Assembly: GCA_021825445.1 (NCBI GenBank)
Contig: JAKAHA010000007.1
Location: 1-46,176, forward strand
Source of the DNA: a bacterium
GTDB taxonomy: Bacteria > Patescibacteriota > Microgenomatia > UBA1406 > GWC2-37-13
Reading direction: 5' to 3'
DNA: 46,176 nucleotides
A model generated the notes under the pieces. It made no database searches. It was not told the DNA's origin and saw only the letters and a program-made list of their open reading frames with translations. Each line of letters starts with the position of its first letter. Position 1 is the first letter of the stretch. Shown piece by piece: positions 1-8,316 of the stretch. Position numbers and translations under genes: made by a program.

Positions 1-134
1 ACCAATTACCAATCGAATCAAAATTAAAAACCGTTTGGTCTATTGATTTTTGAATATTGATATTTGTTTGTTTCTTGGTATTTGGTCATTGGTTATTATT
101 TAGTAATTAGGTTAATTAAGTCAATTTCTAATCA
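1..134. repeat. R1 long palindromic repeat, copy A (cut by window edge)
   Basis: Nearly identical to the distal part of the copy at 1892-2092, in the same orientation, and an inverted match to those at 2711-2894 and 3352-3540. It shares the central AAAAACCGTTTGGTCTATTG core and the terminal TTAGTAATTAG. It abuts the 3' end of pilB. The left part lies outside the window. Confidence 0.85.
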
Positions 135-1841
135 TCATGTTTCTGCAACTCTAAGGACTTCCTCCATCGTCGTTACGCCATCAAGAACTTTTAAATAACC
201 GTCTTCTATCATCTTAACAAATCCTTCTTTTTTTGCGGTTGCCTCAATCACTTCTGAGGAATCTTGATGTAGTATATGTTGGTTTATCGCTGTGGTCACT
301 TTAAGTATTTCAAAAATAGCAATTCTTCCAAGATATCCAGACTTGTTGCATTCCTGGCAACCGGCACCTTTGCTCAAGGTAATGGGGGAGTTATCATATT
401 TTTTTGGAAAAATTGGTCCCAATACCGCACGAATATTGGCGCCTACTTCATCAGATGCTTTATAAGTAACCTTACAATAAGGACAAATTTTTCGTGCAAT
501 TCTTTGAGCTAGAATAGCAGTCAAAACAGATGCGATCAAAAACGATTCGGCACCCAAATCAATTAAACGTGGAATTGCGGTTGCGGCGTTATTTGTGTGA
601 AGAGTGGAAAAAACCAAATGACCAGTCAATGCTGCTTGAATTGCCAGTTGCGTCGTCTCCTTATCTCTTACCTCTCCAACCAGAATAATATTTGGATCCT
701 GACGCAAAAAAGCCCTAAGACCTGTTGCAAACGTAAGACCAGCTTGGGCATTAACTTGAACTTGGTTAATGCCTGCAATTTGGTATTCGACAGGATCCTC
801 GAGAGTCACAATATTAACCGTTGGCTTGTTGAGTCTTGATAAAATAGAATAAAGAGTTGTTGTCTTTCCACTTCCAGTAGGTCCTGTAATCAAAATAATA
901 CCATATGGTCTTGAAATCGATTCTTCCAACTCTTTTAACTGTGGACCACCGAACCCTAGCTCGGAAAGAGTCGGAATACCGCCAGTTTTTTTCAGTAATC
1001 TCATGACGACCTTTTCTCCAAAAACAGTTGGAAGTGTTGACACACGCAGATCAACCTCATCTTTGGCAGATTTGTAAGTAAAACGTCCATCTTGGGGAAT
1101 TCTTTTTTCGTCAATTTTCATCTCAGAAAGGATTTTTATCCTTGAAACAAGTGCCTCATGAATTGTCCTGGGGAGTGATAATTTTTCTTGCAGTATTCCA
1201 TCGATTCGGTAACGAACTTTGGTACGGGTCTCTTCTGGTTCAATATGGATATCAGAAGCTCTCCCTTTGACTGAAAATTCCAAAATTGTGGAAACTATTT
1301 TTGCAATTGGTGCTTGCTGTAGTTGGATATTACTATTGTTAGTTTCCTTTTTTTGGTCTGGTGAATATTCTTTTAGGGCATCACGTACCTCAGGTGACAA
1401 ACCTTGACTAAAAGAAAGGTCGATCATCTTTAGAATCTGATCTCGATCGGCAAGTGACAAATTTATTTTTTTACCTGTTTTCTTTTCCAAAAAATCAACA
1501 ATTGAACGGTTAAAAGGATCCTCGGTCGCAATTGAGATTGCGGAATTTGCTGAATCAAAATGATAGGGGATTATCGTATATCGACGAGAGATGGACTCCG
1601 AAATCAAGCCTACCGCCTGGGAATCGATCGGGGTTTTGTCTAAATCAACATAAGAAATTTTTTCAACCTCTGCTTGGGCTCTGATAATTTCGATCTTATC
1701 GATATTTGTAAATTTTCTTAGATATTCAATAATTGGAATATTTTTTTGTAGACTAGACACCTCAAATTGACTAGCTTCAGTATCTGTAATTTGATTGTTT
1801 TTTACCAATTGATCAAGTAATACTTTTGGAGTTATGCTCAT
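135..1841 (-). CDS. pilB: Type IV pilus assembly ATPase PilB (GspE/PilB family)
   Basis: Hexameric cytoplasmic ATPase that powers pilus extension. The 568 residues have family order: an N-terminal GspE-II/MshEN-like domain (about 1-150), then the ATPase core with Walker A GPTGSGKTTT (320-329), Asp box TLEDPVEY (346-353), Walker B ILVGEVRD (386-393) and the following His-box region (about 408-420). A zinc-binding CPYC (453-456) and CQEC (495-498) pair is complete, as in PilB and unlike PilT. Length is typical. It is transcribed toward the left window edge, and R1 repeats lie on both sides, so it is physically separated from the pilMNO operon by the repeats and prepilins. PilC and PilT are not visible. 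The motifs leave little doubt about family; extension ATPase rather than type II secretion ATPase is inferred from the pilM/N/O neighbours. Confidence 0.95.
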   Translation of the reverse strand: MSITPKVLLDQLVKNNQITDTEASQFEVSSLQKNIPIIEYLRKFTNIDKIEIIRAQAEVEKISYVDLDKTPIDSQAVGLISESISRRYTIIPYHFDSANSAISIATEDPFNRSIVDFLEKKTGKKINLSLADRDQILKMIDLSFSQGLSPEVRDALKEYSPDQKKETNNSNIQLQQAPIAKIVSTILEFSVKGRASDIHIEPEETRTKVRYRIDGILQEKLSLPRTIHEALVSRIKILSEMKIDEKRIPQDGRFTYKSAKDEVDLRVSTLPTVFGEKVVMRLLKKTGGIPTLSELGFGGPQLKELEESISRPYGIILITGPTGSGKTTTLYSILSRLNKPTVNIVTLEDPVEYQIAGINQVQVNAQAGLTFATGLRAFLRQDPNIILVGEVRDKETTQLAIQAALTGHLVFSTLHTNNAATAIPRLIDLGAESFLIASVLTAILAQRIARKICPYCKVTYKASDEVGANIRAVLGPIFPKKYDNSPITLSKGAGCQECNKSGYLGRIAIFEILKVTTAINQHILHQDSSEVIEATAKKEGFVKMIEDGYLKVLDGVTTMEEVLRVAET

Positions 1842-1891
1842 AATTTAAATATACATAAAAATTATGCTAGAATGCAAGAAGATAGACTAAA

Positions 1892-2092
1892 AAATTACTA
1901 ATTTCTAATTACCTAATTTCTAATAAAATCCCAATAACCAAATTTCAAGTATTCCAAGCAATAACCAATTACCAATCGAATCAAAATTAAAAACCGTTTG
2001 GTCTATTGATTTTTGAATATTGATATTTGTTTGTTTCTTGGTATTTGGTCATTGGTTATTATTTAGTAATTAGATTAATTAGGTCAATTTTT
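1892..2092. repeat. R1 long palindromic repeat, copy B
   Basis: An AT-rich element of about 200 bp filling the gap between the divergent pilB and holB-like genes. Its right part matches copy A in the same orientation, and the whole matches copies C and D inverted. The two ends carry related CTAATT-type motifs in opposite orientation, so single strands could fold into one long imperfect hairpin. It ends 2 bp before the holB-like ATG, so any promoter must lie inside the repeat. Confidence 0.85.
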
Positions 2093-2094
2093 AT

Positions 2095-2715
2095 ATGATT
2101 CCTCTACTAATTCTTTCTAAAAATCCAAAACTCATCAAAAAATATATCGACGATCTTAAAATTGACTCCCTTTTTTTTGAAATTAACCCCGAGGAAAAAG
2201 AATATTCCATCAACGACATAAAAAATTTAATTAAAGAAACTAGTATCTTTAATCCAAAAACTCGCATTTATTTTCTTGAAAATTTCCATAATTCATCGAT
2301 ACCTGCTCAAAATTCGTTTTTAAAACTTCTTGAAGAGCCACCATCCAACGTCCAATTTGTATTGACGACAGATAATAAAAATAGTTTATTACCAACAATT
2401 ATTTCCAGGGTTAAAATTGTGAAATTACAAACAAATAAAATGGATGATATTGTTGATAAATTTGATTTCGACGTTACAAAAATACCATTATCATCATTTA
2501 AAATCACCGATAAAGAATCGGCTAAAAAAATTCTTTTAAATTTAATAATGTTTTTTAGAGAACGATTGGAATCTGATAAAAAAGCACCTTTGATCATCAA
2601 GGAAATTCTTCGTCTGAACAGTTTACTTGAAACTAATAATTTAAACCCTCAACTAACCGTCGACCAGGGGTTGATATTTATTTGGAAAAGATATAGTATA
2701 AATAAATTGACCTAA
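2095..2715 (+). CDS. holB: DNA polymerase III delta'-like clamp-loader subunit, short form
   Basis: The 206-residue product carries the delta'/DnaX core stretch NSFLKLLEEPPSNVQF followed by ISRVKIVKL. This corresponds to the sensor-1/SRC-like region of the clamp-loader AAA+ fold. It lacks the usual N-terminal P-loop segment and most of the collar domain; typical HolB is about 300-330 residues. It probably serves as a non-catalytic clamp-loader subunit with DnaX. It is bracketed by R1 copies B and C in opposite orientation, so it has no operon partner. The start at 2095 sits right after the repeat, with no evident Shine-Dalgarno. A truncated gene is possible, but the reading frame is clean and short delta' proteins are plausible in reduced genomes. 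Confidence 0.75.
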   Translation: MIPLLILSKNPKLIKKYIDDLKIDSLFFEINPEEKEYSINDIKNLIKETSIFNPKTRIYFLENFHNSSIPAQNSFLKLLEEPPSNVQFVLTTDNKNSLLPTIISRVKIVKLQTNKMDDIVDKFDFDVTKIPLSSFKITDKESAKKILLNLIMFFRERLESDKKAPLIIKEILRLNSLLETNNLNPQLTVDQGLIFIWKRYSINKLT

Positions 2716-2894
2716 TTAATCTAATTACTAAATAATAACCAATGACCAAATACCAAGAAACAAACAAATATCAATATTCAAAAATCAATAGACCAAACGG
2801 TTTTTAATTTTGATTCTATTGGTAATTGGTTATTGTTTGGAATATTTGGAATTTGGTTATTGGGATTTTATTAGAAATTAGGTAATTAGAAATT
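2711..2894. repeat. R1 long palindromic repeat, copy C
   Basis: About 184 bp, in inverse orientation to copies A and B and nearly identical to copy D. It overlaps the last codon and stop of the holB-like gene and ends immediately at the ATG of the first prepilin gene. It contains GACCAAACGGTTTTTAATTT at its centre and AATTAGGTAATTAGAAATT at its right end. Confidence 0.9.
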
Positions 2895-3341
2895 ATGAAG
2901 CATGGTTTTACCCTCATCGAGCTTCTTGTCGTCATTGCCATCATCGGTAGTCTTTCGGCATTGTTTTTACCAAACTTTATGGCTGTGCGCGAGCGAGCCC
3001 GCGATACCCAACGTAAATCGGACTTAAAGCAAATTCAAAAAGCTTTTGAACTTTACAGGCAGGACCAAACAGATTCATCTTTTCCAACATCATTGCCAAC
3101 CATTGGTGAATGCTGGTCGAGCTTGGCTGGTTGTACTGGTAATGTTTATGCTGGTAAATTTCCGGGAGATCCAAACAGGACTGATAACAGTGGAGCCTAT
3201 TATTACTCACAAACTAGTTCTACAACTTATGTTTTGTGTAGTTGTCTCGAAAATAAGGCAGATCCTGACGGAACATCTGGCAATTGTGATGCCAGTTATA
3301 CTTGTACCAGCGGAAAAAGTTATTCAGTTAATCAACCATAA
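2895..3341 (+). CDS. Type IV prepilin-like protein (pseudopilin 1)
   Basis: The 148-residue protein begins [18 protein letters not shown], a class III signal peptide. Prepilin peptidase would cut after Gly4, leaving Phe1 and Glu5 of the mature N-terminal helix. The rest is a globular domain with the pseudopilin motif [21 protein letters not shown] and several Cys residues near the C-terminus that may form disulfides. It is likely an assembled pilin or minor pilin outside the cytoplasmic membrane. R1 repeats flank it on both sides in the same orientation, so it is a separate unit from the next five prepilin genes. Which prepilin is the major pilin cannot be told from sequence. Confidence 0.9.
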   Translation: MKHGFTLIELLVVIAIIGSLSALFLPNFMAVRERARDTQRKSDLKQIQKAFELYRQDQTDSSFPTSLPTIGECWSSLAGCTGNVYAGKFPGDPNRTDNSGAYYYSQTSSTTYVLCSCLENKADPDGTSGNCDASYTCTSGKSYSVNQP

Positions 3342-3351
3342 AGTTATAAAT

Positions 3352-3540
3352 TGACCTAATTAATCTAATTACTAAATAATAACCAATGACCAAATACCAA
3401 GAAACAAACAAATATCAATATTCAAAAATCAATAGACCAAACGGTTTTTAATTTTGATTCTATTGGTAATTGGTTATTGTTTGGAATACTTGGAATTTGG
3501 TTATTGGGATTTTATTAGAAATTAGGTAATTAGAAATTAA
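3352..3540. repeat. R1 long palindromic repeat, copy D
   Basis: Nearly identical to copy C and in the same orientation, so prepilin gene 1 sits between direct repeats. It fills almost the whole gap between the first and second prepilin genes. A leader or promoter for the downstream prepilin run would have to lie in or just after it. Confidence 0.9.
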
Positions 3541-3551
3541 AAATTTTAAAT

Positions 3552-3944
3552 ATGTTCAAAAAAGCTTTTACATTACTTGAAATGTTAGTTGTCATCGGCA
3601 TCATTGCAGTTTTAGTTAGTATGGTGATCTCGTCTTTTTCAACAGCTCAAAAAAAGGCTCGAGACTCCAAGCGGCAGTCGGAGCTTAAAACTGCTCAACA
3701 GGTGATGGAGCAGTGTTACTCCGTAAATAGTTATCAATATCCAATTATTTCCGCAGGTGCAACCGCAGGCTCAATAACAGCAACTTGTCCTGCCCCAAAT
3801 ACGACTATCACATTTACTCTATCTGACCCTCTAAATTCCGCTCCATATGTCTATACAATAACGTCGTCAACAACGGCTGCCTATGAACTTAGCGCCGATC
3901 TTGAAACATCAGCAGCAGATTTTACAGTTAGCAATCAACAGTAA
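3552..3944 (+). CDS. Type IV prepilin-like protein (pseudopilin 2)
   Basis: 130 residues beginning MFKKA|FTLLEMLVVIG. The residue before the cleavage site is Ala rather than Gly, which prepilin peptidases tolerate. A hydrophobic helix (about 6-25) is followed by the AQKKARDSKRQSELKTAQQ amphipathic stretch typical of pseudopilins and a short Thr/Ser-rich C-terminal domain. It is the first gene of a close run of five prepilin-like genes (3552-5953). Its stop lies 1 nt before the ATG of the next gene, supporting one transcript. Confidence 0.88.
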   Translation: MFKKAFTLLEMLVVIGIIAVLVSMVISSFSTAQKKARDSKRQSELKTAQQVMEQCYSVNSYQYPIISAGATAGSITATCPAPNTTITFTLSDPLNSAPYVYTITSSTTAAYELSADLETSAADFTVSNQQ

Positions 3945-3945
3945 T

Positions 3946-4359
3946 ATGAAAAATTCGAAAGGCTTTACATTTATTGAAATACTTGTTGTTATAACGATCA
4001 TTGGTCTTTTGACAACGATTGCTGTCATCTCATATTCAGCATTTTTAAAACAATCACGAAACGCAAAAAGAAAAGCAGATTTGGAACAGATAAGATCTGC
4101 ACTCGAGATGTATCGAAGCAATGAGGATACTTATCCAGTTGGAAATTTATCAGTATTAAGCGGAACGCTAACAACCACATATATACAAACATTGCCAACA
4201 GATCCAAAAAACCCCTCCTATGTTTATTATTATTCTTCTGCTGCAGGCACAGACTACACTGTTGGAGCTTATTTTGAATCTACAAGTACGTGCTCGGAAG
4301 TAATTTCTTGTGGAGGCGCCAATTGTAATTATTGTGTTGGTCCTTATGGACAAAAATAA
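3946..4359 (+). CDS. Type IV prepilin-like protein (pseudopilin 3)
   Basis: 137 residues from ATG 3946, MKNSKG|FTFIEILVVITIIG. This start gives a canonical short positively charged leader; an upstream start in frame would add 21 non-leader residues inside the previous gene. A hydrophobic helix is followed by RNAKRKADLEQIRSALEMY, YPVGN and YIQTLPTDP, the pattern of GspG/PilE-like pseudopilins including the calcium-loop-like PTDPKNP. Four Cys residues lie near the C-terminus. The start lies 1 nt after the stop of pseudopilin 2. Confidence 0.9.
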   Translation: MKNSKGFTFIEILVVITIIGLLTTIAVISYSAFLKQSRNAKRKADLEQIRSALEMYRSNEDTYPVGNLSVLSGTLTTTYIQTLPTDPKNPSYVYYYSSAAGTDYTVGAYFESTSTCSEVISCGGANCNYCVGPYGQK

Positions 4360-4361
4360 TC

Positions 4362-4859
4362 ATGAACAAGTATCGTGGTTTTTCTTTAATAGAACTTTTG
4401 GTGATAATAACGGTAATCGTTTTGTTTTTAGGTTTTGGAATGTCAAAGTATAATACTTACTCTCAACAAGTAAAGTTGAAAAACGATGCAAAAAAACTTG
4501 TTGATGTGCTGGAATTAACTAAAAAAAAGGCTCTTTCTGCAGATCTACTGATAACGCCTGGTACTCCCAATACTTTTTGCTCTAATTTTACAGGTTATAA
4601 GGTCTCCATTGCTGCAAGTTCATATTCGTTAAATTACTGCTGCTCTTCAACTTGTTCGTTGGTCCAGAATTACGATCTATCTGACAATATAACTGTAATC
4701 TCGGGACTGGGGGATTATACTTTTCCTCCTCTGATGAATAATCCAAATTTTATCAGTACAACAATCAGATTGAGAAACTCTACGATCAGTATGTGTCTTG
4801 ATATTTCTATTTCGCCCATTGGAATAATTGAGTTAAACGAAACACTGATTACGTGCTAA
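4362..4859 (+). CDS. Type IV prepilin-like protein (pseudopilin 4)
   Basis: 165 residues from ATG 4362, MNKYRG|FSLIELLVIITVIV. It has the class III leader, a hydrophobic N-terminal helix and KLKNDAKKLVDVLELTKKKA, closer to GspH/FimT-type minor pseudopilins than to GspG. Paired Cys residues (CC near 100) occur in the globular domain. The start follows the stop of pseudopilin 3 by 2 nt. The gene ends just where a dRS3-like element starts. Confidence 0.88.
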   Translation: MNKYRGFSLIELLVIITVIVLFLGFGMSKYNTYSQQVKLKNDAKKLVDVLELTKKKALSADLLITPGTPNTFCSNFTGYKVSIAASSYSLNYCCSSTCSLVQNYDLSDNITVISGLGDYTFPPLMNNPNFISTTIRLRNSTISMCLDISISPIGIIELNETLITC

Positions 4860-4921
4860 TGTCATTCCCGCGAAAGCGGGAATCCAAAATACATGGATCC
4901 CCGATCAGGTCGGGGATGACA
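4860..4921. repeat. dRS3-like palindromic element (two hairpins on an outer stem)
   Basis: Outer arms TGTCAT/ATGACA enclose two hairpins, ATTCCCGC-gaaa-GCGGGAAT and ATCCCCGA-tcagg-TCGGGGAT. The same arrangement occurs at 8640-8704, and half of it at 25857-25882. The hairpins resemble the dRS3 core of Neisseria and related elements in many genomes. It starts right after the pseudopilin 4 stop and keeps an open frame into the next gene, but that gene's prepilin leader begins downstream of it. Confidence 0.9.
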
Positions 4922-4933
4922 ATAATCATAAAT

Positions 4934-5392
4934 ATGATTTGTAAAAATAGATATTTAAAGGGCTTTTCGCTTATTGAAGTTATGGTGTTTGTAACTGTCC
5001 TTTCGCTTTTTTTTATTTCCGCAGTCTCGGTAACTACGTTCATTTTAAGAAATATGTTGGTTCAGGAGCACAAAATTATAGCAACTCGATATGCTGAGGA
5101 GGCAATTGAGTGGCTAAAGCAAGAAAAAGAAGATGATTGGAGTGTTTTTACTTCACACGACACAGGATCGGGAACAACATATTGCCTAAATACTCTTGAT
5201 TTCAATACCACATCAGATTGCGGAACCAACTACGTTTTAGGTCCACCAAATATTTTTAAAAGAGTTTTGATTATTACAAATAGCGGAAGTCCCGTCGTAG
5301 ATAATGTTGCCGTTAATTTAACGGTTTCCTGGTTGGAAAATGGTAGTGAACAAAAAGTAATTATTAAATCGGTTTCAAATTTGTGGGAATAA
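4934..5392 (+). CDS. Type IV prepilin-like protein (pseudopilin 5, PilV/GspI-like)
   Basis: 152 residues from ATG 4934, MICKNRYLKG|FSLIEVMVFVTVLS. The open frame extends upstream to 4853 through the dRS3-like element, which would add repeat-encoded residues; the 4934 start gives a normal prepilin leader and is preferred. The hydrophobic helix is followed by ARYAEEAIEWLKQEKEDDW, reminiscent of PilV/GspI minor pseudopilins. It is followed after 6 nt by pseudopilin 6. Confidence 0.86.
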   Translation: MICKNRYLKGFSLIEVMVFVTVLSLFFISAVSVTTFILRNMLVQEHKIIATRYAEEAIEWLKQEKEDDWSVFTSHDTGSGTTYCLNTLDFNTTSDCGTNYVLGPPNIFKRVLIITNSGSPVVDNVAVNLTVSWLENGSEQKVIIKSVSNLWE

Positions 5393-5398
5393 AAAAAT

Positions 5399-5953
5399 AT
5401 GAAAAAGGGTTTTACTTTGATTGAAACGATAGTTGTCATCGCGATAGTCTCTCTAACTTTACCGGTAATATTTTCAATATTTTTTGTTTTGCTTCAACAA
5501 CAAACAAAAATTTATAGGTTAAATACTGTGAAAAAGGAAGGAGACTATATCATCAGCCTTATTGAAAACACTATAAAAAATAAAGCTGTATCTATCCATT
5601 CGTCAACCCCTCCGGATGATGCAAATAAAAAATGTGCCGACGATTCCTCAAGCTATTCGTCAACGACGAGTTTATATTTTTTAGGTAGCAATGGTAACTG
5701 GTTTGGATATTTGGTAAATGCTGATTCAATAGCCTCTTCTTCCGCAATACTTCCTTCAATTGGTTTAACTTCCTCAAAAACCAAAATAAACAATTTTTCG
5801 ATATCTTGCTCTAGAAGATACGCATACTCCCAGCCATCGGTTTATGTGAGTTTTGATGTCCAATATTGTAATGATGTCGCCTGCAGTCAAATCCGTCCTG
5901 AAGAGATAGCTACTATGCATTATCAAACAGCAATCAAATTAAGGAGCCACTAA
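5399..5953 (+). CDS. Type IV prepilin-like protein (pseudopilin 6, PilW/GspJ-like)
   Basis: 184 residues, MKKG|FTLIETIVVIAIVS, then the long hydrophobic helix and LLQQQTKIYRLNTVKKEGDY, the pattern of GspJ/PilW-like minor pseudopilins, the largest class. The FTLIE motif keeps Glu5. It is the last gene of the prepilin run; 47 nt of AT-rich spacer separate it from pilM, so the platform operon may be co-transcribed. Confidence 0.86.
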   Translation: MKKGFTLIETIVVIAIVSLTLPVIFSIFFVLLQQQTKIYRLNTVKKEGDYIISLIENTIKNKAVSIHSSTPPDDANKKCADDSSSYSSTTSLYFLGSNGNWFGYLVNADSIASSSAILPSIGLTSSKTKINNFSISCSRRYAYSQPSVYVSFDVQYCNDVACSQIRPEEIATMHYQTAIKLRSH

Positions 5954-6000
5954 AAAACATACTACTTGATACTTAAAGCCCTATACCTTATATTGAAGTT

Positions 6001-7026
6001 ATGGCTGATAATTATTTCTGTTTGGACATAGACGAAAAATTTACCAAATTATTAGATTCAAGTAAAGTTGGAGATTTTGTACAGATCGATGCAATTGGAA
6101 GAATTGAAACGACAGATTCTTTTTACACTAGCAACCTTGAAAAAAGCATCGATGATCAAGTTGTAAGAATTACAAAACTACTTGAGGCCTCAAAAGTTAC
6201 AAAAAAAAACGTCAATATAATTATCCCTGATAGCCTTACTTACAATCAAATCATAACTATGCCACTACTTAAAGAAAAAGAATTGATAACGGCAATCAAA
6301 TATCAAGCAGATCAATTTATACCAATGCCCATTGAGGAAACCAATATCGATATTGAAGTAATAAGCGAAGATCAAAAAGAAAAAAAAGTCCTTTTGCTAA
6401 TCGTCGCCGCTCCCAAAAAAGTCATTGAACGGGTCCAGACAACAGCAGAACTTGCAGGCTTAAACCCCGAGTCAGTCGAAAACGAACTAAGTAGTAACAG
6501 TCGATTCGCTAATTATTTTTCCAAAAACCTTATCAATCAATATAAAATCAGTCAGAATCAGGGGATTGTAATTGCAAATTTTGATAGTAATTCAACTTCT
6601 CTTTCATACTACAGCTCACAGGAATTGGTGATTAAGGAAGTACACCACTTATCTATTGGGTATCAATTATTTTTGAAAGAAACTCAAGTAAACACCGATA
6701 CCGATATTAAAAAATCTGAAGAAATGCTTAGGTCTTACGACAAAAAAAATGTATCGTCTTATCCTATCGAAAAGATAGTTGAGCCTCTCGTTAGAGAATT
6801 TTCCAGCGAGTTGAGTATTTTTGTAAATAAATATAGTTCATCAACAATTTTGTTTATAAATAAAATAGTATTATTTCCTGCTTTGGTTAGTATTTTGACG
6901 GAAAAACTTGGATTACCAGTTAATATCATTGATCCGAGCCAGTTACTAAAAAAAACTCAACTAACTGAGACATATAAAAATGACCTGCCATTTTTTATCC
7001 CGACACTGGGCGGAAATTTGAGGTGA
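6001..7026 (+). CDS. pilM: Type IV pilus platform protein PilM (actin-like ATPase fold)
   Basis: 341 residues. The start MADNYFCLDIDEKFTKLL is the phosphate-1-like strand of the PilM/FtsA actin fold, followed by the PilM-like IIPDSLTYNQIITMPLLKE and AIKYQADQFIPMPIEE stretches. PilM sits in the cytoplasm and binds the N-terminal tail of PilN, linking the motor to the alignment complex. Gene order pilM-pilN-pilO supports the call strongly. The C-terminal half is divergent. It is followed by pilN after 19 nt. Confidence 0.85.
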   Translation: MADNYFCLDIDEKFTKLLDSSKVGDFVQIDAIGRIETTDSFYTSNLEKSIDDQVVRITKLLEASKVTKKNVNIIIPDSLTYNQIITMPLLKEKELITAIKYQADQFIPMPIEETNIDIEVISEDQKEKKVLLLIVAAPKKVIERVQTTAELAGLNPESVENELSSNSRFANYFSKNLINQYKISQNQGIVIANFDSNSTSLSYYSSQELVIKEVHHLSIGYQLFLKETQVNTDTDIKKSEEMLRSYDKKNVSSYPIEKIVEPLVREFSSELSIFVNKYSSSTILFINKIVLFPALVSILTEKLGLPVNIIDPSQLLKKTQLTETYKNDLPFFIPTLGGNLR

Positions 7027-7045
7027 TAGTGAGCGAAGTTAAACT

Positions 7046-7618
7046 ATGAAAAAAAACAGTATAAACCTTCTGATCAATAGGGAAGACTATCAGAGATACG
7101 AGAATATATTTGAACGTTTAAAACTTTCTGCAGCAATTTTGACAGCTGTCTTGACTATAATTTTCATCTTTTTTTTTGTTTTATTAAAAAACAAATCATC
7201 GCAATATGAAAAACTGAGTGGTCAAAAAAAAGACTATCTTCAGATACTTATGAATAATAAAAAAGATGAGGCAAAAATCAATTACATTCAAAAAAAATAT
7301 TCTGACTTAAAAACATTTTTGAAAGATGATGCCTCGTCCGTCGCATACTACGAGATTCTTTCAAACGCGATTAAAAATAGCAGTGAATCTGCCGTACTAA
7401 AATCTCTCGAAGTTGATAAGACCAGAAATACTTCCTTTACGATAACTTTTAATGTCTTTGAAAAAATGATGGATTTTCTTAAATTTGCCGAATCGGAAGT
7501 TTTCTTAAATAATTTTGAAAAAATATCGCTAAAGAACCTTGTTATCGTCGGAGATGTCGAAAAAAACGAAAATTATGAGCTAAGCTTTAAGGGAAAATTT
7601 ATCAAGTTAAACAAATAA
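7046..7618 (+). CDS. pilN: Type IV pilus platform protein PilN-like
   Basis: 190 residues. The N-terminus KKNSINLLINREDY matches the PilN motif (INLLP-like) that docks into PilM. One membrane helix (about 28-48, rich in Ile and Phe) is followed by a Lys-rich coiled-coil segment and a small ferredoxin-like domain outside the membrane. It would pair with PilO to form the inner-membrane alignment ring. Identification relies on the tail motif, topology and gene order. Confidence 0.82.
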   Translation: MKKNSINLLINREDYQRYENIFERLKLSAAILTAVLTIIFIFFFVLLKNKSSQYEKLSGQKKDYLQILMNNKKDEAKINYIQKKYSDLKTFLKDDASSVAYYEILSNAIKNSSESAVLKSLEVDKTRNTSFTITFNVFEKMMDFLKFAESEVFLNNFEKISLKNLVIVGDVEKNENYELSFKGKFIKLNK

Positions 7619-7620
7619 TA

Positions 7621-8316
7621 ATGACAAACACAAATAAAATTAAACCTTTTGTAAAAAGATTAATTAAAGAAAATATTTTTTATATCGTCGGCAATGTCTT
7701 TTTATTTTTGTTAATAATAATAGTTTTTTACATTGGTTTTACGGAAAATGCTGCATACAACAAAAAAAATACCATATTAAAATCTGAAAATGCAGTCTTA
7801 ATAAATAAAATCAATCTCATCAACAACGTCGTACCCAAATCGGAAATATTGGATGAAGATATTAAATTTTTAAACTCTCTCATTCCAAATACTGAAGATT
7901 ATTTTTCCATCATCTATGCCTTAGAAAAATTGTCTCAAAAAACTAAGTTCTCGATAGTGAGCTACTCGGTAAACGTCGCAACATCTACTTCTCAAAAACT
8001 AAGGATTAGTGTGACAGGAATCGGGGATAGCCAATCATTTGTGGATTTTTTGAAAGACTATAATTTTTCAGGTGGTCGTCTAATCACGTCAGACAAAGTA
8101 TCTCTTGATCCTAATTTTTCAGGATCGATCATTGTGGATTTGACTTTTTATAATAAAAAAACTCCTCTTACTAGCGATCAATCGGATATTACCCCCAATA
8201 GTAGCGTTTATAAGGAACTCGAAGCTTTGAAAAGCAAGGTAAACTTTAGTTTTGAACAAAATCAAATCGCGGTAACCCCAGACTTGAATTATCCTAGGAA
8301 AGAAAATCCTTTTTAA
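7621..8316 (+). CDS. pilO: Type IV pilus platform protein PilO-like
   Basis: 231 residues with a short cytoplasmic tail, a single membrane helix (about 22-41), a coiled-coil stretch (KKNTILKSENAVLINKINL) and a C-terminal ferredoxin-like domain. The layout and its place 2 nt after pilN fit PilO. Sequence identity to reference PilO cannot be judged here. The stop overlaps the rpsP stop on the other strand by 4 bp, so the two genes are tightly convergent. Confidence 0.78.
   Translation: MTNTNKIKPFVKRLIKENIFYIVGNVFLFLLIIIVFYIGFTENAAYNKKNTILKSENAVLINKINLINNVVPKSEILDEDIKFLNSLIPNTEDYFSIIYALEKLSQKTKFSIVSYSVNVATSTSQKLRISVTGIGDSQSFVDFLKDYNFSGGRLITSDKVSLDPNFSGSIIVDLTFYNKKTPLTSDQSDITPNSSVYKELEALKSKVNFSFEQNQIAVTPDLNYPRKENPF

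Noticed and set aside
1-3540. Insertion sequence explanation for R1 repeats
   Set aside because: No transposase gene, no clear terminal target duplications and no ORF inside the repeats; at most they are non-autonomous elements.
4853-4933. Upstream extension of pseudopilin 5 through the dRS3-like element
   Set aside because: It would place 27 repeat-encoded residues before the prepilin leader; the start at 4934 gives a normal class III leader.
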